Below are positions 13,466 through 23,986 of a stretch of DNA of 64,000 nt, piece after piece; within the stretch, counting starts at the first letter, position 1; each line of letters begins with the position of its first letter. A program made the position numbers and the translations under genes. Source of the stretch: Lycocorax pyrrhopterus obiensis (taxonomy: Eukaryota; Chordata; Aves; Passeriformes; Paradisaeidae); NCBI GenBank assembly GCA_014706295.1, contig JACSVZ010000038.1:1984001-2048000 (forward strand), in the 5' to 3' direction. The notes under the pieces are model-generated. The model searched no databases, was not told the origin of the DNA, and was given only the letters and a program-made list of their open reading frames with translations.

Positions 13466-13961
13466 GGGGTTTGCCCTGTGGGTTTGCAGGTCGTGTTTGG
13501 GAACATCCTTCCCATGCAGCCCCAGGGCAGAGCAAGACTGGAGCCTCCAGCACCAGGGGGACCAAGGGGAGCTGCCCCCACGTCACCCCAGAGCCAGCTC
13601 AGGTGCCCGGGGCCACCAGCCAGGCAGAGCCTTCATGACGTGGCTCTCCTGGAAGGCAGAGGCTGCCAAGCAGCTCCAGGGCCCAGGTGGCATTTGGGGA
13701 CCTCCAGTCGCCAAAGGGGTTTTGGTGCAAGGAGTGGAGCTGAGCAGTGCTGGAGAGAGGGGAGAAAGGGGCAGGGGCAGCAGCGGGGTCGGTGGTCCCA
13801 CCCCACTGTCCCCCAGCTGCATCCAGCAGCTGTGAACCCTGTGGTTGTGTGACATGGTGACACTTCCCTCTTGGTTTGCTTTGTTGGAAGAAAAAGGGAA
13901 ATGTGGCAAAATTAAGACGTGCACAAAACAAAAAGAGAAAAAAAAAAAGGTGTCACAGACT

Positions 13962-14215
13962 CAGAATAGAATTGGTGAGGCTGGAAATCCCTCTAAGATC
14001 ACCGAGTGCAACTGTCAGCCCAGCACTGCCAAGGACACCGCTTGGCCCTCAGTGCCACATCCCCACGTCTGTAAAAGATCACGGAATCCTGGGATATCCT
14101 GAGGGGAAGGGACCCACAGGGATCATCGAGTCCAACCCGTGGCCCTGCACAGACAATCCCACCCTGTGCATCCCTGAGAGCGGTGTCCAGACTCTCCTTG
14201 AAGATCATCCAAAGC
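13962..14215 (-). mobile_element. Two adjacent CR1 LINE 3' fragments
   Basis: The first (about 13962-14072) has AGAATTGGTGAGGCTGG and CTAAGATCACCGAGTGCAAC. The second (about 14078-14215) has GGGATATCCTGAGGGGAAGG, CATCGAGTCCAACCC and GGTGTCCAGACTCTCCTTG. They come from two subfamilies inserted side by side. Confidence 0.8.
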
Positions 14216-15055
14216 TGCACTGAGCAATGGGTTTAATCCCAGAGAATTGCTCCGCTTGGATAATAGGATCAGGACAGGAAATTATCCATGGAGATCGCAT
14301 CCTTCCCTGAGACATGAGCACAGAGAGGGTCAATGAGCCCCCAGCCCCCTGAGGCTGTTCCCATGTGCCACCAGCCCATGGGGACAGGAGGGAGGGTGAC
14401 ACCAGCCTTTGGTGCCCTCAGCACAGTGGGTGTGAGGAGCAGGAGATGCCAGGCTGGGCCAGCTCCTGCTGTCCCTGCTCCACCAGCGTCACCTCTCTGA
14501 GGGATCTGGGGTCCCCATCACTCTCCCTCTGTCAGCCCCTAAGCCAAGCAGCAGCCACCTCAAGATGGGTCTTTTCGGGAGCTTTTGGGCACCGAGGACC
14601 TGCAGTGGCACCGAGGTGGAACATTGCAGCCACACCTCGGTGGCCCTGAGCAGCCACAGATGTCACATCGTCCTGTTCCCTTGCCCCACATCCTGCGGGG
14701 CTCCCACAGACAGGTTTGGGGTCCCTGACGTGCCTGGAGGGACAGAAGGGAGCCTGTGAGGGGCTCCCTGGAGCCACAGCTTGGGCTCCCTGGAAGTCGG
14801 AGGGGCTGGAACTAGCCCTCGGGGGCAGCACCCCAGTTTGTCCCAGTGCTGTGGGAGCGATGGGACAAAGCCCCCCATGCTGGAGGGGTCGGTGCCCCAC
14901 TCCCTGCACCTCCACAGGGGTGCCTGGAGGGGCTGGCCCTGCTCGTGGTACCCCCCAATATTCTCTTGCCAGGCTCAAAACCACCCCGCAGCTCCCCAAC
15001 TGAGCAACTCTGCCACTTAATTAGGTTAATGACCGTGCTTCATTAAGGAAAGGCG
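14216..15055. other. Non-coding stretch before the LINGO3 CpG-rich region
   Basis: No exon is supported. It is GC-rich except for a short TTAATTAGGTTAATGACC patch at its right end (15017-15034). Confidence 0.4.
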
Positions 15056-15480
15056 GCTGAGGAGTTTGCAGCGGCGCTGGGAGCTGCGTTTCCAGGCAGC
15101 CTGGCAGATTTGGGGCACGGATGGGGACAGGGAGCGGGAAAGGGGAAGCAAAGAAAAGGGAAAGCGGCGGCGAAGTGCTAATCCCTGGAAAGGAGGGCAG
15201 CCGGGGCACGGCGCCGCGGGGTCGGTGTTAATCCCTCCTCGGCAAAGATTGTGCCCGGGGCCGCCTTAATCTGGGCTCTTTAAGAGGGCGGGATGGGGAC
15301 GGGGACGGAGACCGGGCCCTACGTGCGGCACCGAGCGTCCCCCGTCCTACGGGACCCCACCGAGCCGGGGGCCTGGGGAGGGTTTGTGCGGCTGGACGAG
15401 ACCTCACACCGGGAGCAGAGGGCCTGGGGCACCCCACCTGTGTCCCCAGAGGGCGTGGGGCACCCCACCTGTGTCACGAG
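15056..15480 (+). promoter_or_regulatory. GC/CpG-rich stretch upstream of LINGO3, candidate promoter or 5' exon region
   Basis: CpG density rises clearly here compared with the flanks. A TTTAAGA element is followed by a GGGCGGGA box near 15278-15295, and an AT-rich patch (TTAATTAGGTTAAT) sits just upstream at 15017-15031. The position, 0.5-0.9 kb before the LINGO3 coding exon, suits a promoter with a non-coding first exon. No donor site could be fixed. Confidence 0.3.
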
Positions 15481-15918
15481 TTGGCAGCGTCTCTGCCTGC
15501 ATCTCTTTGCTCCTGCCCTGCCCTCGGGGTGTCCCTGTGCCCCCCATGACCCCGGGGTGCTCAGGGCCCCTCTGCCCGTGCCTGCACCATCAGGAGCACA
15601 GGGAGGGCTGAGCCAGGGGGAGCAGAGGCTCAGGTGTGGGTCTGCAGCCCTGGCTCCTCTCACAAACCTCTGCCCCTGCCTCAGTTTCCCTGTTCCGATG
15701 GAGAGTGAGGCTCGTTTATCCCAGCTTTGCCCAGGGCAGGATCCCCAGGTTGCACGGAAGGTGAAAGGGATCCAGAGGGTTTCCTGGAGGGCCTGGGGCC
15801 TTATCAGCCCCACGGGCCACGGCTTGGGGAGCGCTGTGCAGTCCCAGCTCCCAGACAGGCGACCTGTGGGGCCGGGCAGGACTTTGCCCCCGCTGACTCC
15901 GCTGTCTCTCCGTCGCAG

Positions 15919-15951
15919 GCGCATGGCAGAACGGCAGTGAGCCCCTAGACC
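15919..15951 (+). other. LINGO3: 5' UTR segment of the LINGO3 coding exon, after a splice acceptor
   Basis: A pyrimidine-rich tract ends in a good AG acceptor at 15917-15918, leaving a 33-nt leader before the LINGO3 ATG. This implies at least one upstream non-coding exon, as is usual in LINGO genes. I could not place that exon with confidence. Confidence 0.6.
15923..15940 (+). other. Five-codon upstream ORF in the LINGO3 leader
   Basis: ATG GCA GAA CGG CAG TGA lies in a different frame from LINGO3 and stops 11 nt before its start codon. If the acceptor at 15918 is used, every LINGO3 mRNA carries this uORF. Its effect on translation is inferred only. Confidence 0.5.
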
Positions 15952-17766
15952 ATGCCCCACACAATGACATGGTGGCTCCCGGTGCTGGCCCTGCACGTGG
16001 TCCTGCTGTCCCCGCGGGCGGGCGCCTGCCCCGCGCGCTGCGAGTGCGCCCCGCAGCTGCGCTCGGTGCTGTGCCACCGCAAGCGCCTCACCGCCATCCC
16101 CGAGGGCATCCCCACCGAGACCAGGGTCCTGGAGCTCAACAAGAACCGCATCCGCTGCCTCAACCCCGGGGACCTGTCCCCGTACCCGCTGCTGGAGGAG
16201 CTGGATTTCAGCGAGAACATCATCTCCAATGTGGAGCCCGGCGCCTTCAGCAACCTGTTCAACCTGCAGACCCTGCGGCTGCGGGGGAACCAGCTCAAGC
16301 TCATCCCCCCGGGGGTCTTCACCAAGCTGACCAACCTGACCCTGCTGGACATCAGCGAGAACAAGCTCGTCATCCTGCTGGACTACATGTTCCAGGACCT
16401 GCGCAACCTGAAGAGCCTGGACGTGGGCGACAACGACCTGGTGTACATCTCCCAGCGCGCCTTCTCGGGGCTGCTGGGCCTGGAGCAGCTGACCATTGAG
16501 AAGTGCAACCTGACCTCCATCTCGGCCGAGTCGCTGTCCTACCTCCAGAACCTGGAGGTGCTGCGGCTCCGGCACCTCAGCATCTCTGCGCTGGAGGACC
16601 AGAACTTCAAGAAGCTCTACAACCTCCTGCAGCTGGAGATCGACAACTGGCCGCTGCTGGAGGAGGTGTCCCCCACCAGCTTCCAGGGCCTGAACCTCAC
16701 CTCGCTCTCCATCACCTACACCAACATCACAGCCGTGCCCGCTGCTGCCTTGAGGAACTTGGTGTACCTGCGGTACCTCAACCTGTCCTACAACCCCATT
16801 AGCACTGTGCTGAAGGGCTCCTTTAAAGACCTCATCCGGCTCCAGGAGCTCCACATCGTGGGCGCTCTCCTGGTGTCCGTGGAGCCGCAGGCTTTCTCCG
16901 GCCTGAGACAGATCCGGCTGCTCAACCTCTCCAGCAACTTCCTGTCCACGCTGGAGGAGAGCACCTTCCACTCGGTCAACACGCTGGAGACACTGCGGGT
17001 GGACAGGAACCCCCTGGCCTGCGACTGCCGGCTCCTCTGGATCCTGCAGCGGCGGAAGACGCTCAACTTCGACGGGCAGCAGCCCATGTGCTCCTCGCCG
17101 CCCGAAATCCAGGGCAACGCCCTGCGCGACTTCCCGGACTCGGTGCTCTTCGAGTACTTCACCTGCCAGAAGCCCAAGATCCGGGATCGGAAGCTGCAGC
17201 ACGTGACGGCGCGGGAGGGGCAGTCCGTGTCCTTCCTGTGCCGGGCCGACGGGGAGCCCGACCCCTCCATCGCCTGGGTGTCCCCCCAGCACCGCATGAT
17301 CACCACCCGCAGCACGGGGCGGGCCACGGTGCTGCCCGGGGGCACCCTGGAGATCCGCTTCGCCCAGGTGCAGGACAGCGGCACCTACATCTGCATCGCC
17401 AGCAACGCCGGCGGCAACGACACCTACTTCGCCACCCTGACGGTCAAGGGGCGCCCGGCCGACGGCGCCCACCACGCCAACCGGACTTTGTACCTCAGCG
17501 ACTTCAACGACACCTTCCACAACGACACCCAGGTCTTCTTGAAGTTCACCTTGGACCTCAAGACCATCCTGGTCTCCACGGCCATGGGCTGCATCACCTT
17601 CCTGGGCGTGGTGCTCTTCTGCTTCCTCCTGCTCTTCGTCTGGAGCCGCGGCCGGGGGCAGCACAAGAACAACTTCTCCGTGGAATACTCCTTCCGCAAG
17701 GTGGACGGTCCCACCACCACCACCGGCCAAGGAGGGGCCAGGAAGTTCAACATGAAGATGATCTGA
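15952..17766 (+). CDS. LINGO3: LINGO3, leucine-rich repeat and Ig domain-containing membrane protein
   Basis: A complete single-exon reading frame of 604 aa encodes a type I membrane protein of the LINGO family. The order of domains is a signal peptide (residues 1-25, ending AGA before C26), an LRRNT cysteine cluster (C26, C30, C32, C41), about twelve leucine-rich repeats (roughly 50-350), an LRRCT starting at NPLACDCR (about 354-405), an I-set Ig domain (about 408-500, with [11 protein letters not shown] and [13 protein letters not shown]), a glycosylated stem, a transmembrane helix (about 538-563) and a short tail ending ARKFNMKMI. The tail segments [13 protein letters not shown] and GQGGARKF point to LINGO3 rather than LINGO1, 2 or 4. 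The second Met (M5, 15964) aligns with the start I recall for mammalian LINGO3, so the true protein may be 600 aa. An intronless CDS is normal for the family. Family knowledge implies a neuronal surface or adhesion role; LINGO3 ligands are not well established. Confidence 0.95.
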   Translation: MPHTMTWWLPVLALHVVLLSPRAGACPARCECAPQLRSVLCHRKRLTAIPEGIPTETRVLELNKNRIRCLNPGDLSPYPLLEELDFSENIISNVEPGAFSNLFNLQTLRLRGNQLKLIPPGVFTKLTNLTLLDISENKLVILLDYMFQDLRNLKSLDVGDNDLVYISQRAFSGLLGLEQLTIEKCNLTSISAESLSYLQNLEVLRLRHLSISALEDQNFKKLYNLLQLEIDNWPLLEEVSPTSFQGLNLTSLSITYTNITAVPAAALRNLVYLRYLNLSYNPISTVLKGSFKDLIRLQELHIVGALLVSVEPQAFSGLRQIRLLNLSSNFLSTLEESTFHSVNTLETLRVDRNPLACDCRLLWILQRRKTLNFDGQQPMCSSPPEIQGNALRDFPDSVLFEYFTCQKPKIRDRKLQHVTAREGQSVSFLCRADGEPDPSIAWVSPQHRMITTRSTGRATVLPGGTLEIRFAQVQDSGTYICIASNAGGNDTYFATLTVKGRPADGAHHANRTLYLSDFNDTFHNDTQVFLKFTLDLKTILVSTAMGCITFLGVVLFCFLLLFVWSRGRGQHKNNFSVEYSFRKVDGPTTTTGQGGARKFNMKMI

Positions 17767-19257
17767 GCCTCTTCCAGAGGAGAACCGTTGTCTGCTGCCC
17801 AGCCCCGGGCACGGCCGTGGCGGGATGGGGCCGGGAGGGCTGTGGGAGCACCGGCCATGTCCCGGAGCTGGCAGCGTGACCTTGCTGTGCTGGGACGTGG
17901 CTGGAGACAGAGGTGCCACAGGCCAGCAGGGTCGGAACCGTGGGGACCTCAGGGTCGGGGAGGGATGACCCTGATGTCCTGGCCCCATGGAGAGCCCTCA
18001 GGGCTCAGGGGCCGTCCCAGGGGCTCCCTATGTAGCGAGGTTTTTGCTACCAACTATGCATTTCTCAAGCCAAAAGATCAGCAGCGTTTGGGCCTGGGAG
18101 AAAAATGCTTCCTGTTTTTTTCCCCTCCGTTCCCTTTTTTTGTAAGGGACTCTTCAGAAAACTTTCCTGGTAGTTGTTTATGGTTCTTTTCTTGGTGTTG
18201 GTGGGGGGTTTTGGTCCGATTTTTTTTTTCTTTTTTTTTAAATGAATTTCCAAGAGAAATGTCTTCCGAGGCGATGTGGGACTGGGGACGTTGTGCCGAG
18301 CTGGGGGGGTCCCCCAGCCCCTTGGCAAAGACAGACTCCCCCCGGGCACAGATGTGCCTTGAGCGCTTCCCATCCGTGGATTTAAGACCCAGCATCTGCC
18401 GACTGTGGGTGCCCGGGGACGCTCCTGCACAAGCAATAATAACCCCCCGGGGCCGGGCTCTGAGGAGGTGTCAGCAAGAAAAAAAAAGGGGAAAAAAAAA
18501 GGCAAAATGAGGCCAAGATCCTTGAAATCAGGAAGAGCAGCCGCAGGGCGAGGCAAGGCCCCCCGTCTCTGCATCCGCCCGAGGGGGGTTGGGATTCCTG
18601 CGGGTTCAAAAGGCACTTTTGGGTTCATTTTCTTTGAGTTGCAAAGTCGAAGTCTGCAGGAGAACAGGACCTGGCTTGTCCTGTGCAGGGAGACCCTACA
18701 GCCCGGGGAAGAAGAGGAGGGAAAAGCTGGGAACAAGCAGAACATCCTGGAGAACATCCTGGCTGACACCTCCACCCGGATCCTGCACCCTCCGGCGCTG
18801 AGGACCACGGGTCAATGTCCCCGGGGCTGCTCCCTGCTGCCACAGGGGCGGTTCCTGCCTTCCCATCCCACCCCTTCCCAGGCTTTGCTCTGGCTCTGCC
18901 TCAGGGTGTGGATTTTTGTGTGTGGGAGAAGGAATGGAGCCAGAATGGAAGAGCCTGGATGTGACCTGGAGGATCCAGGGAGTTCATTGCTTCCTCCTCC
19001 TCCTCCTCCTCTTTCTCCTCCCATGTGCACCCTGGGGGTTGCTGCAGGTCCCACGTCTGTCCCCACTCCTGCAGGGACGTTCCCCACCTGGATGTCCCTT
19101 CTCCAGCCAGTGATAGTCAGGCTGGGAGCTGGACGGGGCAGCTGCCCATCCCCTGACAGGCATCCCGGAGTGGCATCCGAGGGGGTGGGATCTTTGTGGG
19201 GCACAGGTGGCTGCTCAGAACATCCCCCCAACCTTGTCCTGCTCTCACAGGGTGCCC
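17767..19257 (+). other. LINGO3 3' UTR / downstream flank
   Basis: This directly follows the LINGO3 stop. It contains T-rich and A-rich runs (18220-18240, 18479-18502) and no canonical AATAAA on this strand, so the transcript end is undefined. No coding segment is recognised. Confidence 0.4.
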
Positions 19258-19451
19258 CCATCCATCCATCCATCCCTCCATCCATCCATCCCTCCATCCA
19301 TCCATCCATCATCCATCCCTCCCTCCATCCATCCATCCATCCATCCATCCATCCATCCATCCATCCATCCATCCATCTATCCCACCCATCCATCCTATCC
19401 ATCCATCCATCCATCCATCCATCCCTCCATCCATCCCTCCCTCCCTCCCTG
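19258..19451. repeat. (CATC)n tetranucleotide microsatellite
   Basis: About 190 bp of CATC/CCAT units, with interspersed CCTC variants and one CTAT interruption. The same motif recurs in arrays near 58.1 kb (other strand), 61.2 kb and 61.96 kb. Confidence 0.95.
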
Positions 19452-21695
19452 CTGTGGGTCCGGCTGTCCCCGTGGCCCCGCATGCCCGGTGCCCCTCGCC
19501 CCCCGAGCCGTGCATGCCGTGTCCCACCAGGGTCCTGTTTGGTGTCTGGGGTTTTTTTTAACCTTGGGAGGGGGGTGGGAGGGTGGGGAGGGGGTCGGGC
19601 ACGGACCCTCGCAGTGGGAGCAAAGGGCAGTGCCGAGCTGGCCCAGTTTTCTATGTAACGAGCATGTGAGATGTATTTGTGAGCAAAACAAAAAAGGAAA
19701 AAAAAAAGAAAAAGGGACTTTTGTGGCTCTTCTGGGTTTTTCTTCCCCTTTCCTTCCTCATGTGCCTCCATAAGAAAAGGCAAAATCAGTGGGCAAAGCC
19801 TGAGCAGGACCTGGAAAGGGCAGGAGCACCAGAATTCTCACCTTTGTGTGCTCCAGAGCTGCTGCAGCCTGCGAAGCCCCTGGGATTCCAGCAGACCTTT
19901 CCCCCTTCCCGGGGCTCTGCTGGGGTTTGCAGCCCCCGAGTCCATCACCACCATCAGCCCCACAAACCCCGTAACAAACAACAGGAAACCACCTCCCAGA
20001 GGGTGCCAAAGTCCATATTAATAACTCATAAATGATTCATGCACGTGTGCTAACGAACCGCTGCTGCTATTAATCGATTATTAATTATTAATGCGGTGTT
20101 TATAAGGATGTGCCGGAAGTGGAGGGTGCAAAGGCAGCACCTCAAGTCCTGCTTGCAGGGAAATTGGGGTTTGGGGAGGTTAAAAGGAGTCACAGGAGTG
20201 CACGGATGTGCACAGGCACACACGGAGCCAAATCCCTTGGATGGGGCTGGAAAATTGGGCACTGGGAGCGTGTGCTGATCTCTCCTGGGGAAACTGAGGC
20301 ACAGAGGGGCACTCGCAGTGGGGCCGTGGGGCAGGAGCCAGTGGGGAGAGGGAGATGGACCCTCCCAGTGCCCTTCCCCATCCCCCCAGCCCCAGGGCAC
20401 AGCCTGCCACCCCCCAAGTCCACCCCTGCCCATCGCTGTCCCCACCACGGGCTCAGCCAGCCCAGTGTCCCCTTGTCTCGCTGGCCGCGGGACACCTGTC
20501 CTTGTGTCCCCCTCACCCCCCAAACGCCCCGTGTGCCTTCTCCAGGCTCGGTGCCTGCCCTGCTCCCCTGCCAGCCCCCGTTCCCGGCTCTCCCAGCACG
20601 GACTGGGCTGGCACTGGGAGCAGCGGGGCGCTGGAAGCAGAGCAATGCCTCCATCTGCTGGAGAAACGGGCCCTGGGCCGTTCCAGCCCGAAATTCCATC
20701 CCCCACACACTCCCTGGGGCCCGAGGGGCTCCCAGCGCCCACCCCAGGGCACGGGGGAGGGGGGCCCTGGTTGCCAAATAACCGGGAAGCCGCAGCCTCC
20801 ACGGGCTGGGCAAGAGCTGCCGTGGGAGGAAAGAGGAAATTGGGGTTTTTCTCTCGTTTCCTGCTTCAAAATGCATTTCATGGCACGGGGTGGGGTGAAG
20901 GGTCGGGGTTACAGCTCCGTAACAGCTCCCAAGGGTGTGGGGGCACCGTGGGAGCCAGGACTGATCCCCCCTGCTCCTTTTGGGGATGAGCTGCAGGGTG
21001 CAGGTGCTGAGGGAGAACCCAGGGGGGTTCAGTGCCCCAGGGATCCCCCAACCTGCCCTGAGCCGGGCATGGAGCACCCCCACAGCACCCACGGGCTGGT
21101 GAAGAATGTCATGGAAAAAACCAGCAAAAAGTAAAGACAATTAGAAATCTGCCATTTTCCAGCGGCTGCGTTTAAAGATCCTATCTCCCACTGGGAAAAG
21201 AAACCAATTTCCTTACGAACCAAAAAGGCTGGAGCTGAGAAAAGTTTCCCTCTGCATCAGTCCCCCAAATCCAGGGGGAAAAGGGCTGAGCAGCTCCTGG
21301 ACCAGAGTCTGCAAATGCCATCAGGACCATCAGGGCCATCAGGGCCATGTGCTGCAGCTGATTTATCCACCTGGAACAGGCATGGAACCCGCCAAAGGAT
21401 TCAGGGATGCTCCATGGCTTGGAGAATCAAATCAGCATTTTGCACAGTCCTGCAGAGGTTGGCAACAGGAAACGACCATCCTTGTTAAGGCCTCGGGCGG
21501 CTTTTAAACCTGGCATTTTCTCCTTGGTTGTAATAAGACAGATGAGGAATTTCACGGCTCAGAGGCAGTTCCTGGCTGCCCGTCTCTCCCTGGCCACTTC
21601 TGTCCAGCTGGGCAGGGTGTCGCGTTCCACCACGGGGAACCGCGAGGAGTTCTTTTTTAAAAATGGATGGTCCGGAACGAAATGAAGCCAAACGT
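19452..21695. other. Non-coding stretch between the (CATC)n array and the LTR
   Basis: No exon is supported. It contains an A-rich run at 19686-19713 and a distinct AT-rich island at 20011-20110 (reported separately). The remainder is GC-rich with open frames on both strands that show no domain or splice logic. Confidence 0.5.
20011..20110. promoter_or_regulatory. AT-rich island with clustered homeodomain-type cores, candidate conserved element
   Basis: TAAT/ATTA cores recur several times (ATTAATAA, ATTAATCGATTATTAATTATTAAT) inside an otherwise GC-rich flank downstream of LINGO3. Sequence composition is the only support; conservation was not tested. Confidence 0.3.
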
Positions 21696-22481
21696 TGTGT
21701 CTGAGACCCATTTATTGATAACGAAAACGAGAAGCAAAAGGAGCAGCCCGAGCAAAAGAGGGCTAGAGGAGACAGAAAAGAAGAAAGGCAAATAGAAAAG
21801 GGATGGGGGAGAGGAGAGAGAGGGGACAGAGAGGAAAGGAGGGCGTTACCACCAGCGAGCCAGGGCAGTGCTGTCGGTGCCCAGGCTGGGCCGGGTCTCA
21901 GTGAGCCTGCACGGCTCCACGGACGCGGCTCCCGCGGCGACGGCACCGGGCCCGCGGTGAGCGGGCGCTCGGACGGGAGGAGCAGGACCCTGAGCAGGGT
22001 CACGGCCCCGGCTGGATCGGGGCGGCAGGGAAGGATGCAGGCAGCCCAGGCAAGGATGCGGGACGAAGCAGCGCTCAGGGGCACAGGAAGGCAGGAGAGC
22101 CAGCGAGGGCAGCAGAGCCAGCGAGGGCAGCAGAGCCAGCGAGGGCAGGAGAGCCAGAAGGCAGCTGGGCCAGGGCAAAGGAGGGAGCAAGGAACAGCAG
22201 CGAGCCCCAGCGAGCAGCAACGCAGTTGGGTTTATACCCCCTGGCCCCTCCCAAAGCCTGCCCAAGGACAGGGAACCATTGGCCCAGTCCAACTCTCCCG
22301 TGCTGTCCATGCCTGGAGACCTTTCTCGACCTGACTGCAGCAGCCCCTCCAGTGTCTCCTGCTGCCTGCCCCATGGGAGGTGTTGCCAGGAGAAGTCCTC
22401 GCAGAGACGAGGCTTCTTCTGGTTGCCTCCACACGTGCACCCCTCCTCTGTGCCTCTGACAGCCATTGTTGGGGCGTAACA
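21696..22481 (-). mobile_element. Probable solo LTR of an endogenous retrovirus
   Basis: On the minus strand the element runs from TGTTACG (22481) to GACACA (21696), so the ends form TGT...ACA inverted termini. Flanking pentamers AACGT (21691-21695) and AACCT (22482-22486) match at 4 of 5 positions and could be a target-site duplication. Inside, in the same orientation, lie a TATA box (GGTATAAAC, about 22228-22236) and an AATAAA signal (21716-21711) close to the 3' end. No internal gag, pol or env sequence is adjacent, so this would be a solo LTR. The family is not identified. Confidence 0.5.
22090..22160. repeat. 18-bp tandem repeat inside the LTR
   Basis: About four copies of a GCGAGGGCAG(C/G)AGAGCCA-type unit lie between the LTR TATA box and its poly(A) signal. 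This is probably a local expansion within the element. Confidence 0.8.
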
Positions 22482-22624
22482 AACCTGAGTGGGCTCCTCA
22501 CTCAGGGTCACAGGCACGGCAGGAATGGTGTGATTTTATTCCTGACATTTTCTGGTACATCTTAAAGGTAGTTTTACTCATTAGGGAAAAATAGTGATGC
22601 TTCTAGCAAATTTCTTTGCTATGA

Positions 22625-22790
22625 GGGTGGGGAGGCCCTGGCACAGGGTGCCCAGAGCAGCTGTGGCTGCCCCTGGATCCCTGGCAGTGTCCAAGGCCAG
22701 GCTGGACGGGGCTTGGAGCAGCCTGGGACAGTGGAAGGTGTCCCTGCCATGGCAGGGGTGGCACTGGATGGGCTTTAAGGAACTTTCCAC
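22625..22790 (+). mobile_element. CR1 LINE 3' fragment
   Basis: Typical avian CR1 3' sequence: GGTGCCCAGAGCAGCTGTGG, then the GGCCAGGCTGGA block, then the GGACAGTGGAAGGTGTCCC block. It ends in a diverged version of the CTTTAAGGTCCCTTCCAACC terminus. It is 5' truncated. Confidence 0.85.
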
Positions 22791-23986
22791 CCCAAACCAG
22801 TCTGGGCTGCCGGTGGCAGCGTGGGGTGGATGGTGCAGGTTGTCCCCTCCCAGAGCCCTGCAGCTCCTCCCTGAGCTGGATCCAAGCGTGACTCAGCCCC
22901 AACACGGTTTTTTATCAGCTCTCAGCACCCAGAAACTACCCCGGCCACACCCAACAGCCACAACCCCCGGCTGGCCTGGAGTGGGTGGGAAATAGGGAAA
23001 TAAATACATGGGAAGGGAACTGTGGGCTCCTCACCGGGGTGGCTGCAGGCTCTCAGCACCCCCCAGGTCCCATCCCGGCCCCTCAAAGCCCTGCAGAGGT
23101 GCCCGGGCCCAGAGTCCCCCTGTCCTGGTTGCACGGTTGGGCTCAAACAGTGAAATTTTTCGCTCTCCTTATGGAAATCCTCATGGTCTCCCAAAGGCTG
23201 CTCCTCCCAGCCTCACTGCTCCCAGGAGAATTCCCTGCAGCTGCCTTCCCATAGAACCCACCCGGCCCACAGTGGCACCACTGATGACTCAAACACTGAA
23301 TAGAAAGGAGGAAATGCTGAAATATTTGGGGTTTAGAGTGTTAAAAAAGTGACTTTATCCTAGAGAGGACAGGCACCGATGGAAGGATTTTTTCCAGCAG
23401 CTGAGTTGGGTCACTTGGTGCTCTTTGAGCATCTGTAAAGCTCTGGGAGACAAAAAAAAAGGTGTTTTCCAGCACTCCTCTCATGCAGTGGCTGCAGGAA
23501 ATCCCGGCAAAAACAGAGGTCACAGAATATTCTGAGTTGGAAGGGAGCCACAGGGATCATCAAGTCCAACTCTTAACACGGGAATTGAACCCACAACCTC
23601 GGTCCATGGAAGAAAATGAAAATATTCCTCCTTGCCAACACACCCAGAGCAACAACCCAGAGGAAAAGGGATTGACTGTGTGACGTGAGGGGGGTTTGTG
23701 GGGGCAATCCCCTCCTCGGAGCCTTAAAGGCATCCCTAGAGCCAGCCAGGAAGGAGGAGCAGGGCGAAGCTCCACGAGCAGCTTGGGGGACACAAACCCA
23801 CAGCGGGCACTGACGGTGGCACAGTGACCACAGCGGGGGCCGGAGCGATGCCGGGGGGCTCCGGGGGCTGCCGGGGAGCGAGGCCAAGCCCCGGCTTCCT
23901 CCAGCCGAGCCCGGAGCAGGTTTTGAAAGCACATCCTGCCCCGGCCGGGGCGCAGCGCCTTGCGCAGGGCGATCCCCGAGCGCGCC
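22791..23986. other. Intergenic stretch leading into PEAK3
   Basis: Apart from the SINE fragment it holds no exon I can support. From about 23800 CpG density rises towards the PEAK3 start codon, which suggests the PEAK3 promoter and 5' UTR lie at about 23.8-23.98 kb. No TATA box is evident. Confidence 0.4.
23521..23608 (-). mobile_element. 5'-truncated tRNA-derived SINE with CR1-like tail
   Basis: Read on the minus strand, a tRNA T-arm/B-box-like segment (GGTTGTGGGTTCAATTCC) runs directly into a CR1-type 3' end (AGTTGGACTTGATGATCC) and ends near AATATTCTGTGA. This tRNA-body plus CR1-tail structure is that of the zebra finch SINE family (TguSINE1). The A-box half is missing. Confidence 0.6.

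Noticed and set aside
15319..17988. Very long minus-strand open frame (889 codons) across LINGO3
   Set aside because: It is the antisense shadow of the GC-rich LINGO3 coding exon. Its composition (runs of G, E, V, L, Q) mirrors the LRR codons and shows no domain of its own.
19196..19773. Open frames rich in His-Pro-Ser-Ile repeats
   Set aside because: They are translations of the (CATC)n microsatellite, as are the Met-Asp-Gly-Trp frames near 58.2 kb.
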